NCBI GenBank assembly: GCA_033807695.1
Contig: CM066310.1
Location: 2,232,001 to 2,296,000 of the forward strand
DNA length: 64,000 nucleotides
Source: Daedaleopsis sinensis
Taxonomy: Eukaryota > Basidiomycota > Agaricomycetes > Polyporales > Polyporaceae
Reading direction: 5' to 3'
The stretch's first letter is position 1. Every line of letters begins with the position of its first letter. Below, piece by piece: positions 22,398-34,433 of the stretch. The notes below the pieces were generated by a model. The model was given only the letters and a program-made list of their open reading frames with translations, had not been told where the DNA came from and did no database searches. A program made the translations under genes and the position numbers.

Positions 22398-23843
22398 TCA
22401 CGACCGCGTCTTGTCGTCCCACCTGTACCACAACAACCGCGTCAGCATCAGCACCGTGCACCACACGCAAGCTCGGACATACGCACAGATCCATGAACAA
22501 CCTCCAGAGCACCGAGAACATCAGCCCCTGCAGCCCGTTCGCGATGATGCGCGTCTTGAGCCCGCGCCCGAACAGCCCGAGCACGCCGTCCTGCGCAATG
22601 ACGGCCTCCGCGGCCGCGAAGTACCCGATCCGCGTCTCGTGCACCTGCCGGTACGTCTTCACGACCCGCAGCGAGTTCGAGATCGTGTCGGACACGACGG
22701 ACGCGCAGAACCCGATGAACGCCTGCCGCAGCAGCTTCTCCCCGAGGTTCGTGGGCGGCGGGAGCGCGCCGTCCAGGTAGTTGTACGTCCCGAACCAGGG
22801 GTAGTGTCCGACGAAGGTCGCGGCGGCGGTCGCGAGCGCCCCGTACCAGAGCGTCCCGACCCCATAGCGTTTGATCTGCGGGCGAGATAAGTCGACGGTG
22901 TGGAGATGAGTGGGCGAGACTGACCCTTGAGCGCAGGATCGCGAGGCCAGCCTTGCCGTCGGTCTGCATCGTCGTCTTCACTGTGTCGATAGGGGTCAGG
23001 ATCATACGGAAGGCCGCGGCGGCGAGCGACGCGAAGACGGTCTGCGCGAGCGCGGGGAGGTTCTTCAAGTACTTGTTCGATTTGAGGAGCGCGAGGATGC
23101 CGACGTTGGCCGCCGTGTCACCGAAGCGCGACACCGGGCCCTGGATGAGCGCGGCCGTGAGGCCTTGGTAGTATCGCGTCCAACCGCCGTCGGCGAAGAG
23201 CGTCTTGGTCGCCTGGACGGTGGTCGTGCCGTAGCGGTACTGGTAGTTCATGATTGTCCGGAGGGGCATGAGGGTGAGGACTTGGAGGACCATCGCCGCA
23301 GCGCCGCTTAGGCCGCCTCCGAGAGCCTTCTTGAGGGTCTTCCCGAGATCGAACTGCGGCAAACGAGGTCAGTGAGTGTGAAAGGATGATGCCTCAGAGA
23401 GCTATAGGCATGGTAGATCATTGAGTGCGCATCGAACGCCGGTGTAGCTCTGGCCGCCAGCTGCCGCAATGAATATGCCAGTATATACACATAGAATGGC
23501 ATGTTCCTGACCAGATCCAACACTTCGCAGTGCTGCTACGCCCCGCGCTATGGACACCTCCGCCCACCGCCATGCATGCGTCGCAATTGCCCGCGCCCCT
23601 ACAGTTCGGACTCGAAGTGTACGAATGAGAGAGGAGAAGACTCACGTCGACGTCGTCCGCATCAATGAAGCCCTTGATAAACACGGCGAGGACGAGCGCG
23701 CCCAGGACCGCCCAGACTACCTTCCACGCGATGCTCGTCCACGTTCGCTCTTTCTTGGGAGGAGGAGGAGACTGTTCACCTGCTTCGGCCTCGGCCTCGC
23801 GGTCGAGAAGAGGGGCCCGCTCGTCGACGGGTCTGTCGGCCAT
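22398..23843 (-). CDS. Mitochondrial carrier family protein with N-terminal extension
   Basis: Exons read leftwards are 23843-23646, 23353-22925, 22875-22487 and 22422-22398, giving 346 residues. The core has the carrier architecture: GGLSGAAAMVLQVLTLMPLR, then PIDTVKTTMQ (a clear PxDxxK signature) in the second repeat and DTISNSLRVVKTYRQ in the third. Exon 1 adds an acidic Pro-rich leader and a hydrophobic segment (VVWAVLGALVLAVFIKGFIDADD) before the first repeat. The joining intron is 292 bp, long for this locus, and ends at GCCGCAG. The first exon could be mistaken for a separate gene, but splicing DADDVD to FDLGKTL keeps phase and gives a smooth join. Carriers exchange solutes across the inner mitochondrial membrane. 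The substrate cannot be inferred. Confidence 0.8.
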
Positions 23844-24513
23844 GGTCGTAGTCGTGGTCGTGGTAGAGAAGAGTTGAAGGGGGCGTGGAACTCGAACATC
23901 GCTGACTGAGCCAACCCGTTCAGATAAGTAGCGCAACCCGCCACATCGCTCGGTAATTGCAGTTATCTAATCTTATCAGATAAGTGCCTGCAGGGCGCTC
24001 CAGGTCAGGCGCCACAATGCCGCCACCGTACATACTCTCCGATTGAAATGAGAATTGATGAGTTCGCTTAAGCTTAAGTACACCGTAGTCCGTACCTACG
24101 CAAATCGAACATTCAACGTCTATGTATGGCTGATCGCAGGCATTTGTACACCAGGCCAAACATATGCTGGTGATGAGAAATGCGCCAAGGGGCCCTGACT
24201 GACCAATCTCGACCGGCTGTCTGGTATAAGCTATCTTCGTGGCGTCCTCGCTAACTCATGAAGTGAATAATCCTCGATCTCGGCCAACCAAGCAACTCAC
24301 GACCACCCACGCTAGGCTCGCGGGTCTGCATACGCCCAGACCAATATTAGGCCACTAGTGCGACGCAAGATTACTTCATAAATATCGCCAATGGCCATGG
24401 ACGTACAGACACTGAACGTCGAACGACCGCACCACCTGCCTCTGCGCTAGTTTTCATCTGGCACCTCGAGCATTGCGCATCGAGCACCTAGCAAAGGAGA
24501 GACCCCCGTCTGC
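23844..24513. other. Intergenic, no gene seen
   Basis: Upstream of the carrier gene and downstream of STE24. A partly palindromic TTATCTGATAAG-like pair occurs near 23920-23982. No gene is supported. Confidence 0.4.
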
Positions 24514-26942
24514 TCAAAGCTCCTTCTTCCCTGCGGTGATCCTGGCCACAGCCGCCGCCTTCTGGTACCCGTCGAGCGCGCGAAGACGCTCCGTGAGCGT
24601 GGGGTGCGAGTGGTGGTACGCCGAGTACCTACACAACGACAGTCCGTCAGCATCCACAATTGGCATCGGGGCGGCCGTGTCACGGGGCGGGAAGGAAAAC
24701 GACGAGCACTCACAGCCAGTCCACCCAGACCGTCGACAGGTTCTCGACGTGCAGCGCGATGAGCGCGCGCCCGAGGCGGTCGCCCATGTCCGCCATCTTC
24801 TCGTCCGCGAGCTGCGTCTGCAGCTCGCACGCGAACCGGTCCGCCTCGTACTCGAACTTGCGGCTCACCGCGTTCATCGCGATGCCCACGACGGCCTCCA
24901 TCGGCGTCAGGAGCATCTGCGAGGGAGCGGTCAGCGTGAAATTGTATAGGGGCGTCACGGGGATGGGGCACGCACCTGGTACAGCAGGAACGCGACGACC
25001 GTGGGCGGCTTCGCGGCGACCGCGGGCGCGAAGTCGAACGAGCGCAGCAGCGGCGGGGCGCGGAGGAACGCGGGGAAGAGCGCGAGGATGGTGAAGATGT
25101 GCAGCTGCGAGACGGAGAGGAGCTTCGTCGGGTGCATGTAGTACCAGTGGCCCAGCTCGTGTGCTGTGCGGCGGAAGTGTCAGTGCTGAGCGTGCGGAGT
25201 GGACGACAGAACGCACCGAGCACGGCCTCGACCTCCTCGGGCTTGCTTTGCTTGATCAAGGTGTCGAAGATGACGATGTGCTTGCTCTTTCGAACCATGG
25301 ACAAGAATATCAGTCTCCGTACTTGCATAGCCACATTCTGACGAAGGGAACGTACCCAGGGCAATCCGAAGAAGTATGCGTTCGAGTGCGAGCTGCGCTT
25401 CGACCCGTCGATCTCGTACAGGTGCTTGAGCGGGAACTTAAGCTTGGACGCGAGCGCCTCAATACGAGTGCGGAGGTCGCCCTCAGCGAGCGGCGACAAC
25501 TTGTTGAAGAGGGGCTGGATGACCGTCGGATAGAGGATGACCATGGACATCTGGAAGGTCAACCTATCGGTGCGCATGTTTGTCAGATCGCATCAAAGTC
25601 ACTCTTAACAGCAGGACGTACAAGAAGGCCATGAGCCAGGGCACAAAGCGGTTGCCTGCCCAGCGGAAGACCCACAAAAAGCCCGCCAGGAAGGGTGCGC
25701 CGATCACGAAGCCGACCAACCAGCCCTTGACGAGGTCAGTAACGAACAGCGAGGGTGTGGTCTTGTTGAAGCCATGTTTCTCCTCCAGGACGAAGGTTTG
25801 GTAGACGGACAGCGGGAGCGAGGGTAGGTTGGAGATGAACATGAGGGTGAACACGAAAGCGATAGATTGTAATATCTGAAATGAAGGTGGTAAGCTTGAG
25901 AGTGCTCGCACATGAAAGCGCATCGAGAGCATATAGTCCGATAGTGACTTCCGCAATGGGCACGTCGGTACAAGGAAAGTCCAGGCCTGAAGGACGCTGA
26001 AGTCGACCGCACGCCCTCTCACATGTTCACCCTAGAGGACGAACCCCGGCATCGAGGCTAGGCTAGTCCTGCGAAGCACTTGTCCATGGTAACCGAGTTC
26101 AACAGATGGAAGACTTTGTGCTGCGGTAATGGTTACAGTAGGCGGCGGCTCAATGCATTTGCGCCAACATACTCGCTATTTTGGAAGAGCACTAAGCCTC
26201 CGTTACACTCGGTGCAGGCTCTGATTAATGAGCAACTAGTGCGCAAGCTCGGGGGTTGCTCAGATATGCGCCCGTGTCCATAGAGATACTGCGGACAGCT
26301 CTCCTTCCACGGTAACGCCTACATGGGCAGTCATCGAGTGCACAGATATAAAGACCCGAAAACGCGCCATTTACTCATCGGGACTACGGCACGCCCAGCT
26401 CGCCTCCATGCCACGTCTGTTTTCACCGCAGCCTCACGTTTCCGTAGATAGAAATTGAGAGAGTTGGACAATACATACCTCGTATTCCGGCCCATACCCA
26501 AGTTTAGATATCATCAATCCTCCAGCATTCCATGACCAGGCCATGAGACCGTAGTGAATGAACAGCGAGTCCACCGTCTGCTTGTAAAGTCCCGCCAAGA
26601 GGGAGAACTTGGCCTTGTCTTTTCCATACGCTTGCGACTTCTTGAACACGTCCGCTTTGAAGTGATCCGCCAGTGCGGGTGGGGGAGCCTCCTTGGCGTA
26701 AAGAGGGAACTGTCGCAGCCTGTGTTCAAGTACATGGTCTCGAGTCAGCTAGAGTGCCTAGCTAGCTCCCAGCGGCTCCATGGTAGAGGGATTCAAAGAT
26801 GAAAGACGTACAAAAGGTAAGACTCGAAAAGACACACGACCCAAGACGACGCTTGGATGAAGAGCTTCCAGTCGTATGGATCGGTTGCGACCCATGCGAG
26901 ACGCGAGTGCAAAGCGTCCAGGCCGGCGTTCAGGTAATCCAT
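24514..26942 (-). CDS. STE24: CAAX prenyl protease 1 (zinc metalloprotease, M48)
   Basis: Eight exons read leftwards are 26942-26812, 26719-26479, 25875-25622, 25563-25356, 25286-25217, 25163-24976, 24916-24714 and 24628-24514. They give 469 residues, close to the usual length, with every phase consistent. Visible landmarks are LPLSVYQTFVLEEKHGFNKT, YPTVIQPLFNKLSPL, SSHSNAYFFGLPW, the zinc motif AHELGHW, and FEYEADRFAC, which carries the third metal ligand. The C-terminus ends GYQKAAAVARITAGKKEL. STE24 sits in the endoplasmic reticulum and inner nuclear membrane, removes the last three residues of prenylated CAAX proteins, and matures a-factor-type pheromones. Intron 2 (25876-26477) is about 600 bp, ten times the local norm. 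Confidence 0.95.
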
Positions 26943-28458
26943 AGCAAAGTATTCCAAGCGAGATTATTCAGAACATACAAGCAGGAGGTGATGAAGAGGG
27001 ACAAGGAAGATGAGTGACGCTCGAGCGTATACCAGCTACTAGTAGACGCACGCGACGTGTACCGTTACCCGTTGTGCGCTTGTCGGAAAGTCCGGCCCGA
27101 AAAGGGCCAGGCTTGCGCGTTGGTGGCGTCTTCGACTTCTACGAAGTTCAAGCATCTTAAAGTTAACCATACCAACGGTCCGTAGGTAAGTGTGCGTACT
27201 ATGCCTCTTCTAGCTTAACTCACCTTCATCTCTGCAGATGTTCTTACCGCGCCGCAGTATGGACAGAACTACTCACCCTGGCGCCAGGCTGACAGTCACA
27301 TTTTAGCTATGATAATGCGAAGCTATGATAACTGTGAAGGTTTGTTCACCACGGTCAGCATGGTGCAGGCTGTCCTGGTCGATACAATCTGTCATAGGGA
27401 TATGATGAGTCTTAGGAATGCAAGCAAAGTTAGTAGTGGGTTATGACAACGCGTAGCTGCAGTGAGTGCAAGTCACCATCATTGGTTTCGTCGGTCACCG
27501 GACCAATTTTGGATGCGATACTAACCTCCATCTGGCTACGCTCACACACCTCTAGAGTTGTGTTAAGCTGTCATTCGCCGTCCAGGGGTTCAAGCTGGGT
27601 TCCAGGATAGCGGCCCGTGTCGCCACTACGACGGCCAGGGCTCAGTTGCCGACCAGATCATGATGGTCATCCATCTCACAGTTAGAGCTGCGTCTCTCAT
27701 AGCCTTTAAGCAGCCACAGTAATGCAGACGGAGAAAGATCGTTCCAGACGGTGACAACTGTGCCATTGGCCGCAGTGACTCATCCTGACGCAGTATTGTC
27801 AGACCTGACATTCGGCGCGCACTTCCGAAGCGGTGTACTAATGATTCTGTTCAATCACGCTTTTGCAATGATTCAACGCATAGGACCATTCTCCCCCTGC
27901 CCGCCAAGTTCATGCTTGAATGAGAGTCAGTCCTTGGCCCCATTATAGCGAAGTCGGCGCCTTGATTGTCTTGGGACTTCAATCTAGCGAGGAGTATACT
28001 CTTCCTAGGCTCTACTTATCTTCACCGCCGTCCACATCTGCGGTTATATATCAACTGAGATGCAGGCTTGGGTCGCCTTCACTTACTTTTCACATTCGCT
28101 AGGTATCGGGTGTCTATCAAGATCAGTACTAAGTAGTGAATGTCAGGTAATGTCAAGCTGAATTCCGGTGGGTGAGAACGCCGCGCTGATGGAGTTGTTC
28201 CGTCCGAGTTACTTATTGGCTCACTGGTTACGGCACCTATCTGGGCGGAGACCTGCGGGTGCGACTAGGTACCCACTGCGCGGTGCTAGTCAATTGTGCC
28301 CAACAGAACATCAAACTAATAACCCGCCAAACGTCACAGCTGCAATCGCTAGACCCCTGGCTATACCGCTCGAGGACGGTATAAGACATGGGATAGGTCC
28401 AGGTAGCAGGCTTTATACGGTCTTCATCGCCGCTTTTTTCTTCAGACGTTCGTCACCG
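26943..28458. other. Intergenic, 1.5 kb, no gene seen
   Basis: AT-richer than the flanking genes. Near 27305-27335 the string GCTATGATAA occurs twice, 15 bp apart. Open frames are short and featureless. Confidence 0.4.
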
Positions 28459-29548
28459 ATGACCCCTTACACTGCCAGCGTTGAAATTCACCTCGTTGTG
28501 GACCCTACAGGTAAGTACAAGCCAGAGCTCAGTATCAAAGATGTTCAAACAATGATTCTGTTTCCGCGCGACAGATGCCCTCGTAGAGGAAGCCGCAGAT
28601 TTAGTGACTAGCTTGATGATAGACGGTCAACCGCTCATCCTCTCCCTTGCGAATCGAGCAGCAAAGACTTACCCGACCGCTTTGAATGTCTGACCCTGTA
28701 TGCAGATCCATACGTGGTCGCTGTAGCCGGCGGAGACCCTACGTTTATCCCGCTTCTGGGGCGCGTCATGATACGCTCCGTCGCTCTCGTTCCCGATGCT
28801 AGACACCTATACACTGCAAGAGACTCCGGCGGGGCTCTGGTAGGCTTTGCTCTTTTCGAGCGCCCAGGGTATCTCATGTGATCGACGTACGTCCCTCGTT
28901 TATCATGCTTGTTTAATCGTTGGTTGACATGACTATGATTTGACAGAGAAGCACAACGGGTAGTCAGTGGTATAGACGGGCTCATGGAGGAGCTCCCGCC
29001 AGAGGGAAAGGCCTTCTACTCGTACATCGTAAGTGTGGGTCATCCATGCGAACATCTTTTATGGTCACTGACCCCGGGACACGCGCGTAGCTGGGACATG
29101 TCAAGACAAACGACGAGGTGTTCGGCATAAAAGAGGTCGAGCGCGCGACATATTGGTGCACCCTCGCCATGGTACGGGAGGATTATCAGGGCCGCGGTAT
29201 CGGGAAGGCGATGTTCAAGCTCGCATTCCAGCAAGTAAGGCCTTTACGGCAGGATCATGACCGGCTGGAGAGCGCTGACCCCCATCGTGCGCCCTTCCCA
29301 TATGCATCTTGCACTGTCAGGCTGGCCCTGCATTGGGTGTGCGGGTAGCGTTGGTCACCACGAGCATTCGCAACGTATGTACGCCGCCATGTAACGTCTT
29401 CGACTGACGCTGACTGAGTGCTGCTTAGGTACCCATTTACACCAAGATTGGTTTTACGTGCCACGGGGAGAGGAAGATATCTTCGCCTTGGGTATGTTCT
29501 ACAAAGTGGTTCTTTTCGATGGATCCAAATCTGGACCGACAGTCTTAG
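28459..29548 (+). CDS. GNAT-family N-acetyltransferase in seven small exons
   Basis: No single long frame shows this gene. It appears when the exons 28459-28510, 28575-28625, 28706-28877, 28947-29028, 29091-29234, 29321-29374 and 29429-29548 are joined, giving about 224 residues in phase. The pieces give an acidic helix (ALVEEAADLVTSLM), DDPYVVAVAGGDPTFIPLLGR, then the central motif A block MVREDYQGRGIGKAMFKLAF with the Q-x-x-G-x-G acetyl-CoA loop, then VRVALVTTSIRNVPIYTKIGF, the usual GNAT end. Exon 3 could instead end at 28868. The substrate is unknown. It lies 580 bp upstream of an SDR on the same strand. Confidence 0.75.
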
Positions 29549-30059
29549 CGGCCAGCGAGCTGTGATAATGATCAGTATCAATGTTGTCGAGCTCCGGATC
29601 TTTTCTTTGGGTTACTCAGAATAAATGTCTGTCTGATGTACTGAACCGTTTTGCTACCGAGAACGTCAAGAGCTAGCATTACCAAAGACATCGCATGCCC
29701 GCAATCTGCAGTGAGAGAACACAGAGTTAGTTTCGCAACTTGCTGTGCACGTGGATGGCAGTGACTGCAAGTGTGTACTTAAAAGTAAATTAGTATCCAC
29801 TGAAGAGGATTGACGCATGCTTGAGTACTCTAACGGTGAGTGCTTTACACAAGCTATGACAGCTCGGAGGATGCCGTAATACAGGTGTGAGCGTGACGGC
29901 ACAGCCTCAGACCTGGATATGCCGATCGGCCTCTAGACACTCAACGATGACGTGCAGAAGCGTGACGATGACTGTAGAATCTAGATAGATATAGCTGTAG
30001 ATGGTTCTGACGAGCCGGGGGTACGTGCACTACACAGTAGTCAATCGCTCATCAGCACA
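29549..30059. other. Intergenic, no gene seen
   Basis: The gap between the GNAT gene and the promoter of the first SDR has no supported open frame. Confidence 0.4.
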
Positions 30060-30065
30060 TATAAG
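30060..30065 (+). promoter_or_regulatory. TATA box of the first SDR gene
   Basis: TATAAG lies 62 bp before the start codon at 30127, in a plausible position for a fungal core promoter. Confidence 0.45.
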
Positions 30066-30126
30066 AACTCTTCGCGGAGAGGAAGCCTTTCACAATCACT
30101 CACCACTTACTTGACACTCGCCGACC

Positions 30127-31171
30127 ATGGTTCCCCGTGTATGGCTGAGTACGAATCCACTCCTATTACAGTCAGAACGAGGTACTGAGTATCATTCCAC
30201 CAGTCACTGGCGCGTCGTCTGGCTTCGGCCTCGAGACGACCCGCTGCGCTCTGGAAAAGGGAGACAAAGTCATCGCGACGCTCCGGAACCCATCCGCTCT
30301 CGCCAGCTTCGCCTCAGGCTACCCAGATTCGCAACTTCTCGTGCTCAAGCTCGACGTCACGGACAAACAAGCGATCAAAGACACGTTCGCGAAGGCCAAG
30401 GCCACCTTCGGCCGGATCGACGTCGTGTTCAATAACGCTGGGCACTCGCTAATCGGAGAGGCGGAGGCAACGCCTGACGATCTCGCGCGGAACGTGTTCG
30501 ATGTCATCTTCTGGGGCGCGGTGCATGTGTCGCAGGAGGCTGTCAGGTTCTTCCGTGAGGAGAACCAGCCCCAGGGTGGTCACCTCATCCAGAACAGCGC
30601 GATCGGGGGTCTCATCGCCGTCCCGACTCTAGGTTTCTATATTGCTGCAAAACACGGTGAATAATGATTGTCATCTCCGAGGTACGATGGCTCACCGTAT
30701 GGTACTACAGCGCTCGAAGGGTTCACAGAGTCTCTGTGGAAAGAGATCAACCCTGCATGGAACATCCGGGTAAGATGCGACCCACATGCCGCAGATGGGA
30801 TAAGGAGTTGACACGCAATCTCCTAGATTACGTTGGTTGAACCTGGCGGGTTCAACACCGAGATCATCACCAAGATCCATTCCGCGCCGCAGCACCCCGC
30901 CTATGCATTCCCTGGGTCCGTAACCGCCATGGTACGCAAGTCTCTTGGGGAGGGTCCAAAGGACGGCGAACCTACGGCGCGGTTCGGGATTCAGGACACC
31001 GCGAAGGGTGCGCAGAAGATCTTCGAGCTTTCGCAACTCCAGAGTCCGCCTCTGCGCATGCCGCTTGGGCGCGATGCGGTACAGTCCTGCAGGGAGCATA
31101 TCAGCGAGCTCACAAGGGATGTAGATGGGTACGCGCATTGGTCGGATGGTCTCGGCATCGAAACACAGTAG
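30127..31171 (+). CDS. Short-chain dehydrogenase/reductase, copy 1
   Basis: Exons 30127-30148, 30204-30656, 30711-30769 and 30827-31171 give 292 residues. The first exon codes only for MVPRVWL and joins to ITGASSGFGLE, the TGxxxGxG cofactor loop. Further landmarks are LDVTD, NNAG, QNSAIGG with the catalytic Ser, and FYIAAK with the catalytic Tyr-x3-Lys. VIATLRNPS after the second strand suggests NADP(H) rather than NAD(H). It ends with the family tail GYAHWSDGLG. It has the same four-exon layout as four more copies at 40-51 kb but lies on the other strand. The substrate is unknown. The spliced Rossmann loop fixes the start. Confidence 0.9.
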
Positions 31172-32594
31172 AAGGCGCTGTTGTGGTATCTAAGTATGTA
31201 GCAGTCCGCGTTAGCGCGGTCAGTAGCAGGCCGACAGCTCGTACATACATGCTGGCTCTTGAAAGCTTGAATGCCGATCTTGCTGGAGGACAGGTCCGTC
31301 CGCCCCCCCGTTCAATATGACCTGTACATTGTCTGCCTAGAGAGACAAGAGGACACCACAGCTCGCTGGTTATCTTGGACAAAAACAATGCAACGCCTCT
31401 GTTGGAACATCATCCTGAGAGCGCTCCTCTTTTTTCCAGTGCAGTTCTATCGTGAGTAATCAATGATCACCCAAATGCGGAGGCCAAGTTCTAGGAGGAG
31501 GAACAGCCACGGCATGCCGCCAGGAGGGTGGTCGTAGTTCTTTGGAGGATGTCACTGCTTACGTCATTGATACTCACGGTTCAGATGATCATCACCGAAC
31601 CTAATAGTACATACTATGCTGCGTTAACCCCATCCTCATCGTCCTAGCCAGGCCTAGGAGTCGACTCCTCAGGCCTCAGGCCTCATGCTCAAGCGTCACC
31701 CGCCAAAAATCTGCACTAAAGTTTCACTGTTACACATTCGTCATCCTCCAGGCTTCTCACCTTCTCTGGCCTCAGGATACCCGATTAGGGAGCTCGGAAG
31801 AGTGCAATCTGCCTCTAATCTCCGCCGAATACTATCCACCACCTCAAAATGCAACGCTACGCCGAAACACGGTAAGCGGTGAACATCGGGGCTCGGCAGA
31901 GTTGTCATCATGGTCATGTTCTTGCATGCTCTATGGCGCCGCTGACAAGGGTCTAGTACAGCACTCGGTCTGAAAAGCATCATATCATGTATGAATCACC
32001 TGCGTTCTCCCTAGATATGATGGTAGCAATCCAGCGGTACCAGAATTCAAGTTGCCTTTTAACCGGTCTCAGACGGCACGGCGGAGAACAAGAAGGTTAT
32101 CTCACGCATTTCAATTCGAATCCAGTGGGCCTGCGATACCTTGAAATTACCTGACTTTCATTCTCTAGCGAGGCCCGCGCGTGACCGAGCGAACTCACCG
32201 GCTCTGCATTGCAACAAAGGAGGGAGTCGTGAAGGCCCGACGCTAACGGGCACCCCAGAGCAGACCACATCGGTACTGTCGTACAGCTTGGTACGCATGG
32301 CGGCGCTCATCCCTCACAATGTGATTCATAGGGTATATACCAGACAAGTTCAGTGCCAATCGACCAGTAATCGCTCTGCGCTCACTGCCTGTGCGCTCGG
32401 AGATATCGTTAACCACACTTGACAGATCCGAAACATTGTGGGCATGTCGTGCAGACGCTGGACGGAGAATCGTTTGTTATGGTTGACAGCTTACCGCATG
32501 ACAGAGAGCGAAACATGCCAAGTCGGACAAGGCGGACAACCGGACAACGTTGTACCCCACAACTTGAACACCGTGCACTCCTCTGTAACCTTTC
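31172..32594. other. Intergenic, 1.4 kb, no gene seen
   Basis: No supported gene. The region contains a small palindrome/repeat cluster at 31650-31685, described separately. Confidence 0.4.
31650..31685. repeat. Perfect 14-bp palindrome followed by TCAGGCC repeats
   Basis: AGGAGTCGACTCCT at 31656-31669 is a perfect palindrome. It is followed by two copies of CTCAGGC(C). The same TCAGGCC unit is doubled again at 62623-62637. Confidence 0.6.
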
Positions 32595-32600
32595 TATAAA
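32595..32600 (+). promoter_or_regulatory. TATA box of the first 8-cysteine protein gene
   Basis: TATAAA lies 98 bp before the start codon at 32698. Confidence 0.5.
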
Positions 32601-32697
32601 ATGCGGAGATCCGACTGAGTGCAACCTCATCAACTTTGGACCAAGTTTGTCTTCATCTTGTTGCTCTCTACATTTCATATCACTACAAGGACGAGCC

Positions 32698-33448
32698 ATG
32701 ATCACCTCTACAGCTATAGCTGCTCTACTTGCAGCGATGTCGAGTAAGTAGCGCAATGTCTGGCTGCGTCTGTGACTTCGCAGTGCTGAATATGATCCCA
32801 ATAGCCCTCACAAGTGCGACGACAACCCACACATATTTCAAGAGCACCTCCATCTATGCTAGGAGTGATGAAGACCACACCATCGGGGTTACCAACATTC
32901 CTGAAGCTGTATGTGTTCTTTTCTACAGTCGTATCGTCTACTAGTAGATGTCATGATAGCTCATCGGATTAATCTCTTCCAGTGTCAGGACGTCTGCAAA
33001 GACGCTGTCTCTGTGAGTGCAGCATTAAGTAGCGCTGTAAGCGACCACACCATACCCAGACTGAGCATCCGGCATTGCTCTTCTAGAAGTGCCTTAAAAC
33101 GGGGAGCGATCTATCTGCGAGCGCTATCACCGACTGCTACTGCAGCGAAGACTTCCATCAAGGCTACAAACGCTGCCTTGAGTGTACCCTGAAGGAAGAT
33201 AGCTCGCGTCAAGCTGAGCTGCAAGCCATCATCACAGGTACGCACCTAGCAGTGAGTCGCATGTTGACGATGTGCACTCATGTGTTCTCTGTACAGGTTA
33301 CGAACGTCAGTGCAAGAGCGACAACGAGCCCCTTACTCCGATCACTCTTTCGGCATCAGACTATGAGAACGGTAGTCCCACCGGCCTGGTACTATCTGCC
33401 GGTGCACTCTTTGTCGCTGTGGGACTCATAGCCGCCTTGACCGTGTAG
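32698..33448 (+). CDS. Small secreted 8-cysteine (CFEM-like) protein, copy 1
   Basis: Five exons, 32698-32743, 32805-32908, 32983-33012, 33087-33237 and 33297-33448, give 160 residues in phase. The N-terminus (TAIAALLAAMS) looks like a signal peptide. The middle holds eight cysteines in the order C-x3-C, C, C-x-C, C-x2-C, C: CQDVC, KC, CYC, CLEC, QC. A hydrophobic C-terminus (GLVLSAGALFVAVGLIAALTV) fits a GPI-anchor signal or membrane segment. CFEM proteins share the overall plan, but their spacing differs (C-x3/4-C near the end instead of C-x2-C). Exon 3 may extend to 33036 with a GTAAGC donor. The likely place is the cell surface. Copy 2 lies 1 kb downstream. Confidence 0.7.
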
Positions 33449-34433
33449 TAGATAGATATTTCTCCCCTGTTTACGTAGAAATATACATGGGTGCAACAAG
33501 TTCTTTGTCATTTTAGTAACGGCAGCCATTTAAATCATGCTAGAGGCTGGATTTCTTGCAGTCGATGCAGCCCTTCAAGTTTCCGTTGGCAACAAGTACT
33601 TAGGTTTCACCGTTGCCGGTTAGTGAAATGATGTTACGAGTTCAGATACTGCAGTCTGAGTTGCTTTGTCGTCCTGGGATTCTGAGGCGATACAGCAGTA
33701 TTATCAAGCTTTCACGGCCGTTGTATATGTTCATACGAATTATCGTTGAAGTAGGGGCGAGATATGGGACGAGCTCAGTCTAGTATTCGGTTCTAGACTC
33801 GGAGTAGGGTTTCAGTGAGTACAATTGTGACGCCTGCACATGCTAATTAGTATATGTCAGAGTGCGTTTCCGGTACCTTACATAAATCGCTTTATTAGGC
33901 TTTCGGCGAAATCAATTGAATCTCATAGATGGTACCCGCATGAGAGCGAGGAGACTATAGCAGCTGTGTGTAAGGTATCGGCAGTTTAACAGCCGAGTCC
34001 TTACAACATCGTAATTTGACTTCGGAACGTACACAGCCAGGGCAGGACGTACTCAGACTGCTGGCGGTCCTGAGAGTCGGCGGCGCCAACGGAGTATGCG
34101 GCGGCGCTCGGGTATACCGGTCACGATACCATCATCGTCTGTCGAAGTAGTCGGACCGCACAGTACACGATACTACTACGGGGTATTGAATCCATGGGAA
34201 TCTTAAAATTCTCAGAACTCGCCTGTTCACTACGAAACGTGCCAGCTCGGACTATGAGTCGGCTTTCTTCGTACTGCAAGCGCTGGGTTAAACACTATTT
34301 ATGTGAGTTAGCCCGTCAGCGAGTTCTCTCTCAACATTCTCACTGCGTTGCCAGTAACGTCTAACATTCTAATCTTCTTCGACACTCTACTCTACTACTC
34401 TCTACCACTTTCATCCACCCCGTCTACTTCATT
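33449..34433. other. Spacer between the two 8-cysteine genes
   Basis: About 1 kb without open frames of note on either strand. It contains AT-rich patches and probably holds the promoter of copy 2. Confidence 0.4.

Noticed and set aside
23646..23843. First carrier exon as an independent single-membrane-segment gene
   Set aside because: It has no proper stop in a phased model of its own, and splicing to the carrier core keeps frame with a smooth join.
27590..27620. GGGGTTCAAGC string resembling a tRNA T-arm
   Set aside because: No acceptor stem or anticodon arm can be paired around it.
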